A stretch of DNA of 64,000 nt from Parabacteroides distasonis (GTDB lineage Bacteria > Bacteroidota > Bacteroidia > Bacteroidales > Tannerellaceae), in NCBI GenBank assembly GCA_021531385.1, contig JAFBIR010000008.1, forward strand, positions 62,001 through 126,000, in the 5' to 3' direction. The position numbers were made by a program, and so were the translations under genes. Shown here in pieces: positions 9,022-16,936 of this stretch (within the stretch, counting starts at the first letter, position 1; each line of letters starts with the position of its first letter). The notes below the pieces were generated by a model that had not been told where the DNA came from, searched no databases, and worked only from the letters and a program-made list of their open reading frames with translations.

Positions 9022-10137
9022 ATGAGAATCATAGCGGATAATACCATTCCCTATCTGAAGGGAATCGCCGAACCGGTCGCGGAGGTGATCTATGTGGATG
9101 CCAAGGCGTTCACGCCGGAGCAGGTGCGGGACGCGGATGTGCTGATCGTGCGTAGCATCGATAAATGCACCCCGGCGCTGTTGGCGGGGAGCCGGGTCAA
9201 GCTGATCTCGACCGCTACCATCGGTTTTGACCATATCGATACCCATTATTGCGCGCAAAACGGGATTAGTTGGACCAATGCCCCGGGTTGTAATGCCGCC
9301 TCCGTCGCGCAATATGTGTTGGCCTGCTTGGTGACAATCTCGTTGCGCACCGGTTCCCCTTTGGCCGGGAAAACCATTGGCATCGTGGGGGTTGGCCATG
9401 TAGGACGCCTCGTCGAGCAGCATTGCCAAACAATGGGAATGCGTGTGCTGCGTAACGATCCGCCTCGCGCGGCCGCTGAGGGCATGGAAGGCTTTGTCTC
9501 TTTAGCGGAAATCGCCACTGAGGCAGATGTCATCACACTGCATGTACCCTTCACCAAGGAAGGAGATTACCCCACCTACCACCTGGCGGATAACCATTTC
9601 TTCCATCAGCTGGCCAAACGGCCTTGGCTGATCAACAGCTGCCGGGGCGCCGTGCATGATACGGAGGCACTTTTGGCAGCGAAACGTTCGGGCAAGGTCA
9701 GTGAGTTGGTGTTAGATTGTTGGGAAAACGAGCCGATAATCAATCGTGAGCTATTGGCGATGACCACATTAGCTACGCCACACATCGCTGGCTTCTCCGC
9801 GGATGGCAAGGCAAACGGTACCCTTGCTTGCCTGCAGGCGATCGAGCGCTATTTTGGGGTGCACTTCGCACGTTTGTCGCAGGTGCAACCGCCCGCTCCG
9901 CAGGATCCACTCATCGACCTGAATCAATGGACGAGCCATCGGATCGAGCAGGCCATTTTGCATACCTTCTCCCCCGAGCGGGTCGATCGCACCTTGCGGG
10001 CCGATCCGGAGGGCTTTGAGTGGCAACGCAACCATTATGCCCACCCGAGGGAGTTCTCGGCCTATCAAGTGCTGCAAGCGACCCCAGAGGAGGCCCACTG
10101 CCTGCGCCAATTGGGCTTCCAACTGCCCGACAGGTAA
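9022..10137 (+). CDS. pdxB: 4-phosphoerythronate dehydrogenase PdxB
   Basis: The 371-residue NAD-dependent D-2-hydroxyacid dehydrogenase of the DXP-dependent pyridoxal phosphate pathway, oxidising 4-phospho-D-erythronate. I chose the ATG at 9022 (MRIIADN) over 9001, because PdxB proteins begin this way. Motifs seen are the Rossmann loop GIVGVGHVGR, the catalytic Arg in NSCRGAVHD, Glu in DCWENEP and His in TPHIAGFSADGK. The last 80 residues match the PdxB-specific dimerisation region rather than SerA, which would carry an ACT domain. It is divergent from the fucosidase and is followed by a regulatory inverted repeat before the signalling cassette. Confidence 0.92.
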   Translation: MRIIADNTIPYLKGIAEPVAEVIYVDAKAFTPEQVRDADVLIVRSIDKCTPALLAGSRVKLISTATIGFDHIDTHYCAQNGISWTNAPGCNAASVAQYVLACLVTISLRTGSPLAGKTIGIVGVGHVGRLVEQHCQTMGMRVLRNDPPRAAAEGMEGFVSLAEIATEADVITLHVPFTKEGDYPTYHLADNHFFHQLAKRPWLINSCRGAVHDTEALLAAKRSGKVSELVLDCWENEPIINRELLAMTTLATPHIAGFSADGKANGTLACLQAIERYFGVHFARLSQVQPPAPQDPLIDLNQWTSHRIEQAILHTFSPERVDRTLRADPEGFEWQRNHYAHPREFSAYQVLQATPEEAHCLRQLGFQLPDR

Positions 10138-10164
10138 TGAGCAAGCAGGCGTTTTTTGAGAAAG

Positions 10165-10200
10165 AAAAGTACGTTTAATCCATGGAAAAACGTACTTTTG
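10165..10200 (+). promoter_or_regulatory. Promoter -7 box within a perfect 12-bp inverted repeat
   Basis: AAAAGTACGTTT (10165-10176) and AAACGTACTTTT (10188-10199) are perfect inverted arms separated by 11 nt. The right arm contains TACTTTTG (10193-10200), a good Bacteroidetes -7 box, 32 bp before the ATG at 10233. A dimeric repressor or activator bound here would cover the promoter. The alternative is a terminator for pdxB, since GCGTTTTTTG lies just upstream, but the arms are not followed by a T-run. Confidence 0.6.
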
Positions 10201-10232
10201 CAAGCAATAGAACATAGGAAAACAGATAGTAT

Positions 10233-11402
10233 ATGGCCATTAAAATATTAAGCGTCGATGACGAGGAAGATTTGGAGGTACTCTTGACCCATTATTTCCG
10301 TCGGAAAATTCGGAAAGGAGAGTATGCGTTCACTTTTGCGCACAATGGATTGGAAGCGCTGAAGCTGATGGTGGAACATCCTGATTTTGATATTGTGCTG
10401 AGCGATATCAACATGCCGGAGATGGATGGATTGACGCTGCTTTCCAAAATCAATGAATTACGTAACCCGGCACAGAAGTGCATCATGGTGTCTGCCTATG
10501 GCGACATGAAGAATATCCGTACGGCGATGAACCGGGGTGCGTTTGATTTCGCGACCAAGCCCATTGATATGGATGATCTCTCGCTCACGATCGAGAAGGC
10601 GATCGAACAGATTAACTTCGTGAAAGAGACGCAGAAAGAACATGCGGCTTTGCAATCGTTGCAGAGCGACATGGAGACCGCGGGCGAGATTCAACGTGCT
10701 ATATTGCCGAATAAATTCCCGCCCTTCCCGGAGCTGGCTAATAAATTGGACATCGCGGCCTCGATGACAGCCGCCAAGGTGATTGGAGGCGACTTCTACG
10801 ATTTCTTTCGGTTGGATAAGGATCGCATAGGCTTTGTCATCGCCGATGTGTCGGGTAAAGGCATTCCAGCCGCACTTTTTATGGCAGTGAGCAACACCCT
10901 GTTACGCTCGGTTGCTTTAGCTTCGGAAGATTCGGCGCAATGCCTGACGGAGGTCAACAACCTGTTGTCGAGAGCCAGTGTCAACTCCATGTTCGTGACG
11001 GTATGCTATGGCATCTTGAACCATAAGACCGGTGACATCGACTTCACCAACGCCGGTCATACTCCCGCCTACATCCTCCAGACGAATGGTCAGGTGAAAG
11101 AGGTGGAGCAGTATGCTAACTTCGTGGCAGGCGGTATCGAGGATTTCCCCTATCGTTCCAACACAACCCGTTTGGAGCCAGGCGAGGCCATCGTGCTCTA
11201 CACGGATGGAGTGACCGAAGCCTTTAATGAAACCCAAGAGGAATTTGGTGTGGATCGATTAAAATCCTCCTTAACTGAGCTTTGCTATGCGGATGCCGCC
11301 ACGGTCATCAGTGGAGTGCACGATGACCTGCGTGATTTCATTCGAGAAACGGAGCAATCCGACGATATTACGATGCTGGTTATCAAACGGAAAAAGATAT
11401 AG
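10233..11402 (+). CDS. Response regulator with PP2C-type (SpoIIE/RsbU) phosphatase output
   Basis: 389 residues. Residues 1-120 are a CheY-like receiver with the acidic pair D9/D10, phospho-acceptor D58 (LSDINMPEMDG), Ser in VSAYGD and Lys in TKPID. A short helical linker follows. A PP2C/SpoIIE phosphatase domain then runs to the end, with GGDFYD, IADVSGKG and YTDGVTEAF carrying the metal-binding Asp residues. By family knowledge such proteins dephosphorylate Ser/Thr-phosphorylated regulators when their receiver is phosphorylated. No STAS or anti-sigma gene is adjacent, so the substrate is unknown. It is first in a tightly packed four-gene cassette (2 nt to the next gene), and its receiver is the obvious target of the His kinase at 15958. 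Confidence 0.9.
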   Translation: MAIKILSVDDEEDLEVLLTHYFRRKIRKGEYAFTFAHNGLEALKLMVEHPDFDIVLSDINMPEMDGLTLLSKINELRNPAQKCIMVSAYGDMKNIRTAMNRGAFDFATKPIDMDDLSLTIEKAIEQINFVKETQKEHAALQSLQSDMETAGEIQRAILPNKFPPFPELANKLDIAASMTAAKVIGGDFYDFFRLDKDRIGFVIADVSGKGIPAALFMAVSNTLLRSVALASEDSAQCLTEVNNLLSRASVNSMFVTVCYGILNHKTGDIDFTNAGHTPAYILQTNGQVKEVEQYANFVAGGIEDFPYRSNTTRLEPGEAIVLYTDGVTEAFNETQEEFGVDRLKSSLTELCYADAATVISGVHDDLRDFIRETEQSDDITMLVIKRKKI

Positions 11403-11404
11403 CT

Positions 11405-12982
11405 ATGAATGCCTTTCTCCAAAGATATGTCTTAGGGGTCGCCCTGATTCTCCTCCTTTTGGTGGGGATTAGTGGCTACTTCATGATTGTCTTTCGGGAA
11501 CAGGCACAAGCGCAAGCTGAAGAAAAGGAGCTATTAGCCGCCCAGCTACGAGAGATCAACGAGGAGCAGAAGACAGCTATCATCACCCGGCGTGTCAGTT
11601 CGCAATTGGAGGAGATCGCCTATCAACAGAAGGCCATCTCCGACGCACAAAAGTTGGAGGCGGAAAACCAGAAGCTGATCGCGGAGCAGATGCGTGATCA
11701 TGCCGAGCTGGAACGGGAGAAGGCGATTGTCGCTCAACAGGCCGCTTTGGAGGCTTATGAGGAGATGGATGCGCAGAAACGGATCGCGGAGCAGCGCAGA
11801 GCGGAGGCGGTGATGGCACAAATGCGCGCAGACAGCTTGGCTCGACTGGCCTTAGCTCGCTCTTTAGGCGTACAAGCCACCAAACAATACGAAGCAGACA
11901 ACGAGCCTTTAGCAGCCCTGCTCAGCTATGCGGCCTGGAAATTCACTGCCGAGAATCAGGGAGATCTTTATTCGCCGGACATTTATAAAGCACTATCGCT
12001 CTGCTGCAAGCTTTCCAGGCAATGGCGCATCCACCGAGGAGCTGTTCGCTCCATACTCTCCTACTCACAAGCTGGACACATGTATCTATTGACCGCCAGC
12101 CAATACGGGGAGATTTATAGATGGACACTCTCTGGCAACCTATTAACTGATCGGATAACCCTCTTCAACAACCAACAATATGATGTTCGTCTGCTGCACG
12201 AAGACAAGATCAACCTGCGCCTGTTCGCCTTATGCCAAGGAGGTCAGCTACTTATCATCTCCTCTAAAGACAAGGTGGAAATAAAGGAGCTACCCCTCTC
12301 CCAACCTGTAGGCATGGCGAACTGGGAGGGACAAATAGCGATCGCAAGCAAGAAGGGAGATCTCCGTGTGGTCACTCCTGATAGCTGGGCAACACAGACG
12401 CTCTATCAACATCCTTGCGCTATTACCGCCTTGACTGTAGCCCAAGGAGAGTTACTGATCGGCGATGAGAAGGGAAGAGTCTATCAGATAGACCACCAAG
12501 GGAAAGCTCACGCTATCTGGGGACAAATTACCCAGCCCATCACCTCTTTGTGCTTTCAAGAGACGACCGGCCATTTAGCCATTGGCTATAAAAACGGATT
12601 AGCGCAAGTTGTCGGGGCAGACCGGAAGGCGCAGCAGCTATCAGAGCATGTCTCCCCCATCACCTGCATTCGTTTTAACGGCACACACCTCTATACCAGC
12701 AGCATGGATGGATCCATCTGCCTGTGGCAACTGAATGAGCAGACAAAGAGCTCAGCCGCCTTGGTCTATCAGGGGAAAAGTTGGTTACATACCTTTATTA
12801 TTAGTCCAAATGGACAAAACATCATAATTGGAGATGAAAGGGGAGATTTGAATTGGGTGGTTGTAGATCCGCAACGTATGGCAGAAGAGATACACAAGCA
12901 GCTGCAACGGAATTTTACACCAGAGGAGTGGAATCTTTATATTGGGGAGGTCAGTGCTTATGAAACCTATCTGTCGAAATAG
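11405..12982 (+). CDS. Membrane-anchored coiled-coil protein with WD40-like propeller
   Basis: 525 residues. There is one N-terminal membrane segment (about 9-30), then an Ala/Glu/Gln-rich coiled coil (about 35-150, QAQAEEKELLAAQL...), then a domain of beta-propeller character from about 200 to 500 with recurring blades (for example SSMDGSICLWQL and IIGDERGDLNWVVVD near the end). There is no enzyme motif. It lacks a cleavable signal, so I expect the N-terminus to anchor it in the inner membrane; which side the propeller faces is uncertain. It lies 2 nt after the receiver-phosphatase gene and overlaps the sensor gene by 23 nt, which suggests a scaffold or signal relay between them. I do not recognise a named family. 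Confidence 0.75.
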   Translation: MNAFLQRYVLGVALILLLLVGISGYFMIVFREQAQAQAEEKELLAAQLREINEEQKTAIITRRVSSQLEEIAYQQKAISDAQKLEAENQKLIAEQMRDHAELEREKAIVAQQAALEAYEEMDAQKRIAEQRRAEAVMAQMRADSLARLALARSLGVQATKQYEADNEPLAALLSYAAWKFTAENQGDLYSPDIYKALSLCCKLSRQWRIHRGAVRSILSYSQAGHMYLLTASQYGEIYRWTLSGNLLTDRITLFNNQQYDVRLLHEDKINLRLFALCQGGQLLIISSKDKVEIKELPLSQPVGMANWEGQIAIASKKGDLRVVTPDSWATQTLYQHPCAITALTVAQGELLIGDEKGRVYQIDHQGKAHAIWGQITQPITSLCFQETTGHLAIGYKNGLAQVVGADRKAQQLSEHVSPITCIRFNGTHLYTSSMDGSICLWQLNEQTKSSAALVYQGKSWLHTFIISPNGQNIIIGDERGDLNWVVVDPQRMAEEIHKQLQRNFTPEEWNLYIGEVSAYETYLSK

Positions 12983-15950
12983 TGAACACTGGCGATGGCT
13001 TTGGATCGCCTGCCTGTTCTTAGGGTTGGCAAAGTTATCCCTGTTCGCGCAACAAGGTTTACCATTCTTCATAAACTATTCAGCGAAAGAGTATGAAGCG
13101 CATAACCGGAATTTCGATGTGGTGTGCGACTCCGCAGGCACAACCTATTTCGCCAATTTTGAGGGAATCATTTATTACAATGGCGAGCGCTGGGGAAAGA
13201 TCTTGACACCCGGCATCTCTCGGATAACCCGGTTGTACATCGACCGCTACAATCAACTTTGGGCGGGCGGTTATAATTATATAGGTAAATTAGGGGGCTC
13301 ACCGATTGGTACGCCTCAGCTGATCTCCTATCTGTCGGATGCGGAAGGAGCAGCTGCCTCGCCTCGGATTGGCGAGGTGAATCGCATCGTGGAGCGGGAG
13401 GATTCGCTCTGTTTCTACACGGCACAGTATTGTGTGACCTTATATAAAGATAGCCTCTTGGCTATTCAAGAGGATACGCATTCCCTGTCAACGGGTGGAA
13501 CCGTGAAGCAGTTGACCCTTCCGAATCATACGGAGATACGCATACAAGCTGGCGGAGGACTGGTCTTGACGGATGAAACGCAAGCTCCCTATGTCTTGAA
13601 TGAGGCCAACGGTCTGTGCAGCAATCAAATCAATGCCTTGGCAGCGGATGGAGATGGCACCGTTTGGGGCGCGACCGATCAAGGTATCTTTCGATTGAGT
13701 CTCCCCTCCTTCTTTTCTCGCTTCACACCTACCGAGGGATTGAAGGGAGAGGTCACGACCATCCTACGTCACATGGGGCGACTCTATGTGGGAACGCTAC
13801 ATGGACTATTTTGTTTGGATGCCACCACACGTACTTTTCAGGCGATACCAGAAATCCGACAAGCCTGTTGGCTATTGCAGGAGAGTCTCTCTGAACAATT
13901 CTATGCGGCAACTACCAATGGCCTCTTTCGTATCACTCCTCGTAAGGTGGAGCAACTCTCCGATTATACCACCTTCAGTTTGGCTTTCGATCCGGATGAT
14001 GAGCGGATTTTCTACACCGGCGAATTGGATGGTATTTACCGCTTGCAAGGGAAAACGCATACGAAGATCGCTGATGTGGAAAGGGCTATGAAACTGGAGT
14101 TTATCCAAGGAAAGCTCTGGGCAGAGACCCTGTATGGCGAACTTTATCAAATCGGGGAACAGTCAGGAACGGTTCTGCCATTAGATACGTTGCATGGACT
14201 ACCCTCCACCAGTGGAAATAAGTTGTACAATGTGAAGGGAAGAGCTGAGGCGCTCTCTACCCAAGGTCTGCATTATTGGGACGGAATGACGCAACGGTTT
14301 GTATCCCACCAAACAGCGTTGGATTCATTGATCGCAGAAGGCGTTTGGTGGCCCGGACTTTTAGCGCAAGGGGCCAATAATTCCAGCTATTGGGTGGCCA
14401 ATGGAGAAGGAAAGGAATTACAAATCCTAATAGATGGAAAGCAAGATCAAGAAAGCACGCGCAAGCTACATCCCTTGAACCAATACACGATTCGTGCGCT
14501 CTATGTCGAGCCGGAAGGTACGGCTTGGATAGGAGGAGACTTCGGATTGATCCATTTTGATCCCAACCAACTGGATTTAGCCTATTTGCATCAACCGGAT
14601 ATTCACATTCGCCAGATACAGCTCAATAAAGAGCAGCTCTATTTTGATGGGACGCATACCGATATGGCATCGTTCGGCTTGGATCACGCCGTTTTCCCAA
14701 GCGATACGAAAGAGCTGACCATCTCCTTCTCTTCGGATGCGAATGATGTCATAGACCTCCCGGAGTACAGCTTCTATCTCGAAGGGTATGAGAGCAATTG
14801 GCGCCCTTGGTCGAAAGAACAGCAGAAGGAATATACCAACCTCTCTTATGGCACCTATACCTTTCATGGGAAGATGCGTGATGCATTCGGACGAGAAAGC
14901 GCAGAAGAGACCTTTACTTTTACGATCTTGATTCCCTTCTATTTAAAATGGTATTGTTTGTTGGCCTATCTGTTGGCTTTTGTGGCTTTGATCATCGCTT
15001 TTTTGCGCTATCGTACACATAAATTGTGGCAAGAGAAGCTGCGATTGGAGGCAGTAGTAGCAGAACGCACACAGGAGGTGGTGGCGCAGCGTGACGAGAT
15101 CGCTGAGAAATCCACCCAATTGGAGCAGACCCTCCATGAGTTGAAAGAGGCGCAGGAGCAGTTGATTCGGCAAGAGAAGGTGGCTACTGTGGGCAAATTG
15201 ACACAGGGTTTGATTGACCGTATCTTGAATCCACTCAACTACATCATCAATTTCTCTCACCTCTCCCATTCGTTACTGAAAGACATGCGGGAGGACGTAG
15301 AAGATGAACAGGAGCAGATCAGTGAGGATAATTACGAGGATATGCAAGAGATATTGGATATGCTCAACACCCATTTGACGAAGATCGAGCTGCATGGGCA
15401 AAGCACCTCTCGCATCTTGAAGGCGATGGAGGAGTTGTTGTCTGATCAGACGCTGCATTTCCAGATGGTTAATATCAATCAGCTGATCCATAACAATATC
15501 GCCATGCTCCGGGAATATGACCAAAAGGAGATCGCGGCGAATCAGATTGCGGTTGAGTTCACGCCGTTGGATTCCCCCTTGGAGGTAGAGGTGGATCCTG
15601 TGCGATTGGGAAAGACGATCGTCAGCATCTTGCACAATGGCGTCTATGCCTTGGCGAAGAAGTATGCGCAGCAACCGTTTGAGGCCAAGTTGCAGATCCG
15701 ATTGGAGCAGCAGGCGGATAAGCTGTTGATCTACTTGCATGATAATGGTATTGGTATAGAACTCAATATCCGTGAGAAAATCTTTGATCCCTTCTTCACG
15801 ACGAAGACGACCGCGGAGGCGGCAGGTGTGGGCCTTTATCTCTGTCGAGAGGTAATTTTAGGTCATAAAGGACAGATCGCCGTGCAATCCGCTAAGAATG
15901 AGTTTACCCAGTTTGTATTAACGATCCCGATTCATCAATCCACTAAATAA
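12960..15950 (+). CDS. Propeller/Y_Y_Y sensor with His-kinase-like core lacking the phospho-acceptor His
   Basis: 996 residues. I chose ATG 12960 (MKPICRN) over 12942, because GGGGAGG lies 8-9 nt upstream. A signal/anchor segment ends LFAQ. Residues about 30-560 form a two-component-regulator propeller with blades such as GTVWGATDQGIFRL and GTAWIGGDFGLIHFD. A Y_Y_Y domain follows (YSFYLEGYESNW), then a membrane helix near 655-685, a coiled coil, a dimerisation-helix region and an ATPase domain with DNGIGI, FDPFFTTK and a GVGLYL G2 box. In the H-box the sequence reads GLIDRILNPLNY. The His-Glu pair expected before NPLN is Asp753-Arg754, so autophosphorylation on this chain is not possible by the usual chemistry. 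The next gene has an intact H-box. Confidence 0.88.
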   Translation: MKPICRNSEHWRWLWIACLFLGLAKLSLFAQQGLPFFINYSAKEYEAHNRNFDVVCDSAGTTYFANFEGIIYYNGERWGKILTPGISRITRLYIDRYNQLWAGGYNYIGKLGGSPIGTPQLISYLSDAEGAAASPRIGEVNRIVEREDSLCFYTAQYCVTLYKDSLLAIQEDTHSLSTGGTVKQLTLPNHTEIRIQAGGGLVLTDETQAPYVLNEANGLCSNQINALAADGDGTVWGATDQGIFRLSLPSFFSRFTPTEGLKGEVTTILRHMGRLYVGTLHGLFCLDATTRTFQAIPEIRQACWLLQESLSEQFYAATTNGLFRITPRKVEQLSDYTTFSLAFDPDDERIFYTGELDGIYRLQGKTHTKIADVERAMKLEFIQGKLWAETLYGELYQIGEQSGTVLPLDTLHGLPSTSGNKLYNVKGRAEALSTQGLHYWDGMTQRFVSHQTALDSLIAEGVWWPGLLAQGANNSSYWVANGEGKELQILIDGKQDQESTRKLHPLNQYTIRALYVEPEGTAWIGGDFGLIHFDPNQLDLAYLHQPDIHIRQIQLNKEQLYFDGTHTDMASFGLDHAVFPSDTKELTISFSSDANDVIDLPEYSFYLEGYESNWRPWSKEQQKEYTNLSYGTYTFHGKMRDAFGRESAEETFTFTILIPFYLKWYCLLAYLLAFVALIIAFLRYRTHKLWQEKLRLEAVVAERTQEVVAQRDEIAEKSTQLEQTLHELKEAQEQLIRQEKVATVGKLTQGLIDRILNPLNYIINFSHLSHSLLKDMREDVEDEQEQISEDNYEDMQEILDMLNTHLTKIELHGQSTSRILKAMEELLSDQTLHFQMVNINQLIHNNIAMLREYDQKEIAANQIAVEFTPLDSPLEVEVDPVRLGKTIVSILHNGVYALAKKYAQQPFEAKLQIRLEQQADKLLIYLHDNGIGIELNIREKIFDPFFTTKTTAEAAGVGLYLCREVILGHKGQIAVQSAKNEFTQFVLTIPIHQSTK

Positions 15951-15957
15951 CAAAGCG

Positions 15958-16803
15958 ATGAGTAACGAAGAGAAATTGCAAGCACGTATTGAGAAGCTAC
16001 AAGGTCAGCTCCAACAATCGGATAAATTGGCATCTTTGGGCGTTTTGAGCGCAGGCATCGCCCATGAGATACAGAACCCCTTGAACTTTGTCATTAACTT
16101 TAGCCAAATGTCCAATGATATGGTGGATGATTTGGAAGAGCTGTTGGATGAGCAAGATATCGATCTCGATAGCGAGGAGAATGCGGAGATCGCGGAAACG
16201 TTGCAAACCCTGCGTTCCTATTTGGCTAAGATCGCCGAACATGGCCATCGGGCAACCGATATTATCCAAGGAATCTTGCTCTATTCAAGAGGAAAAGCAG
16301 ATCAGTTCATGCCTACTGATTTGCAAGGGCTGTTGAAAAAGTATGTGTGGCTCTCTTTCCATGCGATGCGAGCCAACTTAGCCGATTTCAACGTGACGAT
16401 TCATGAGGAATATGATCCGAACCTCAAAGAGGTGGATTTGATTCCGCAAGATTTCAGCCGGGCAATCATCAACTTGATGAACAACGCCTGTTACGCGGTC
16501 TGGAAGAAACAACATGGAACGGATCAGCCCGATTATGTGCCGACCGTCACCGTACGCACTGTCAAACAGGCGGATAGGGCATGTGTAACGATTGAGGATA
16601 ATGGCGTAGGCATGTCGGATGAGGTGAAAAAGAAACTGTTCGAGGCCTTCTTCACGACTAAACCTGTCGGAGAGGGTACTGGCTTGGGATTATCCATCAC
16701 ACGTGACATCATTGAGCACAAACACAAAGGAACGATCGCTTTTGAATCGGAAGAGGGCAGCTTTACCCGTTTTGTGGTGGAGGTTCCTTTGCGTCATGTT
16801 TAA
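15958..16803 (+). CDS. Soluble sensor histidine kinase
   Basis: 281 residues, with no membrane segment and no sensory domain. A short N-terminal coiled coil leads into the H-box GIAHEIQNPLNF, where His36 is the phospho-acceptor. The ATPase domain shows the N-box INLMNNACYAV, the G1 box DNGVGM, FFTTKPVGEGTG and the GLGLSI G2 box. It starts 7 nt after the sensor gene. Its dimerisation region is visibly similar to that of the sensor (KLASLG...NPLNFVINFS against KVATVG...NPLNYIINFS). I infer that the two chains arose by duplication and may form a heterodimer in which the sensor supplies the signal and this protein the His. The likely phosphoryl receiver is the protein at 10233. Confidence 0.9.
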   Translation: MSNEEKLQARIEKLQGQLQQSDKLASLGVLSAGIAHEIQNPLNFVINFSQMSNDMVDDLEELLDEQDIDLDSEENAEIAETLQTLRSYLAKIAEHGHRATDIIQGILLYSRGKADQFMPTDLQGLLKKYVWLSFHAMRANLADFNVTIHEEYDPNLKEVDLIPQDFSRAIINLMNNACYAVWKKQHGTDQPDYVPTVTVRTVKQADRACVTIEDNGVGMSDEVKKKLFEAFFTTKPVGEGTGLGLSITRDIIEHKHKGTIAFESEEGSFTRFVVEVPLRHV

Positions 16804-16854
16804 GTGTTCGGTGCTCATTCTTGGCAGAAAGGCAATATATCAGGACATAGAACG

Positions 16855-16885
16855 TTGGGTATTAGATGGCAAATGATTACCTTTG
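16855..16885 (+). promoter_or_regulatory. Promoter of the DUF2723 operon
   Basis: TTGG (16855-16858), a 19-bp spacer and TACCTTTG (16878-16885) match the Bacteroidetes primary sigma consensus. The ATG is at 16937. Confidence 0.7.
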
Positions 16886-16936
16886 CCGCCAATTGGCTCA
16901 ATCGGAAGAAAAGAAATAATATCTATAACATAGCGT

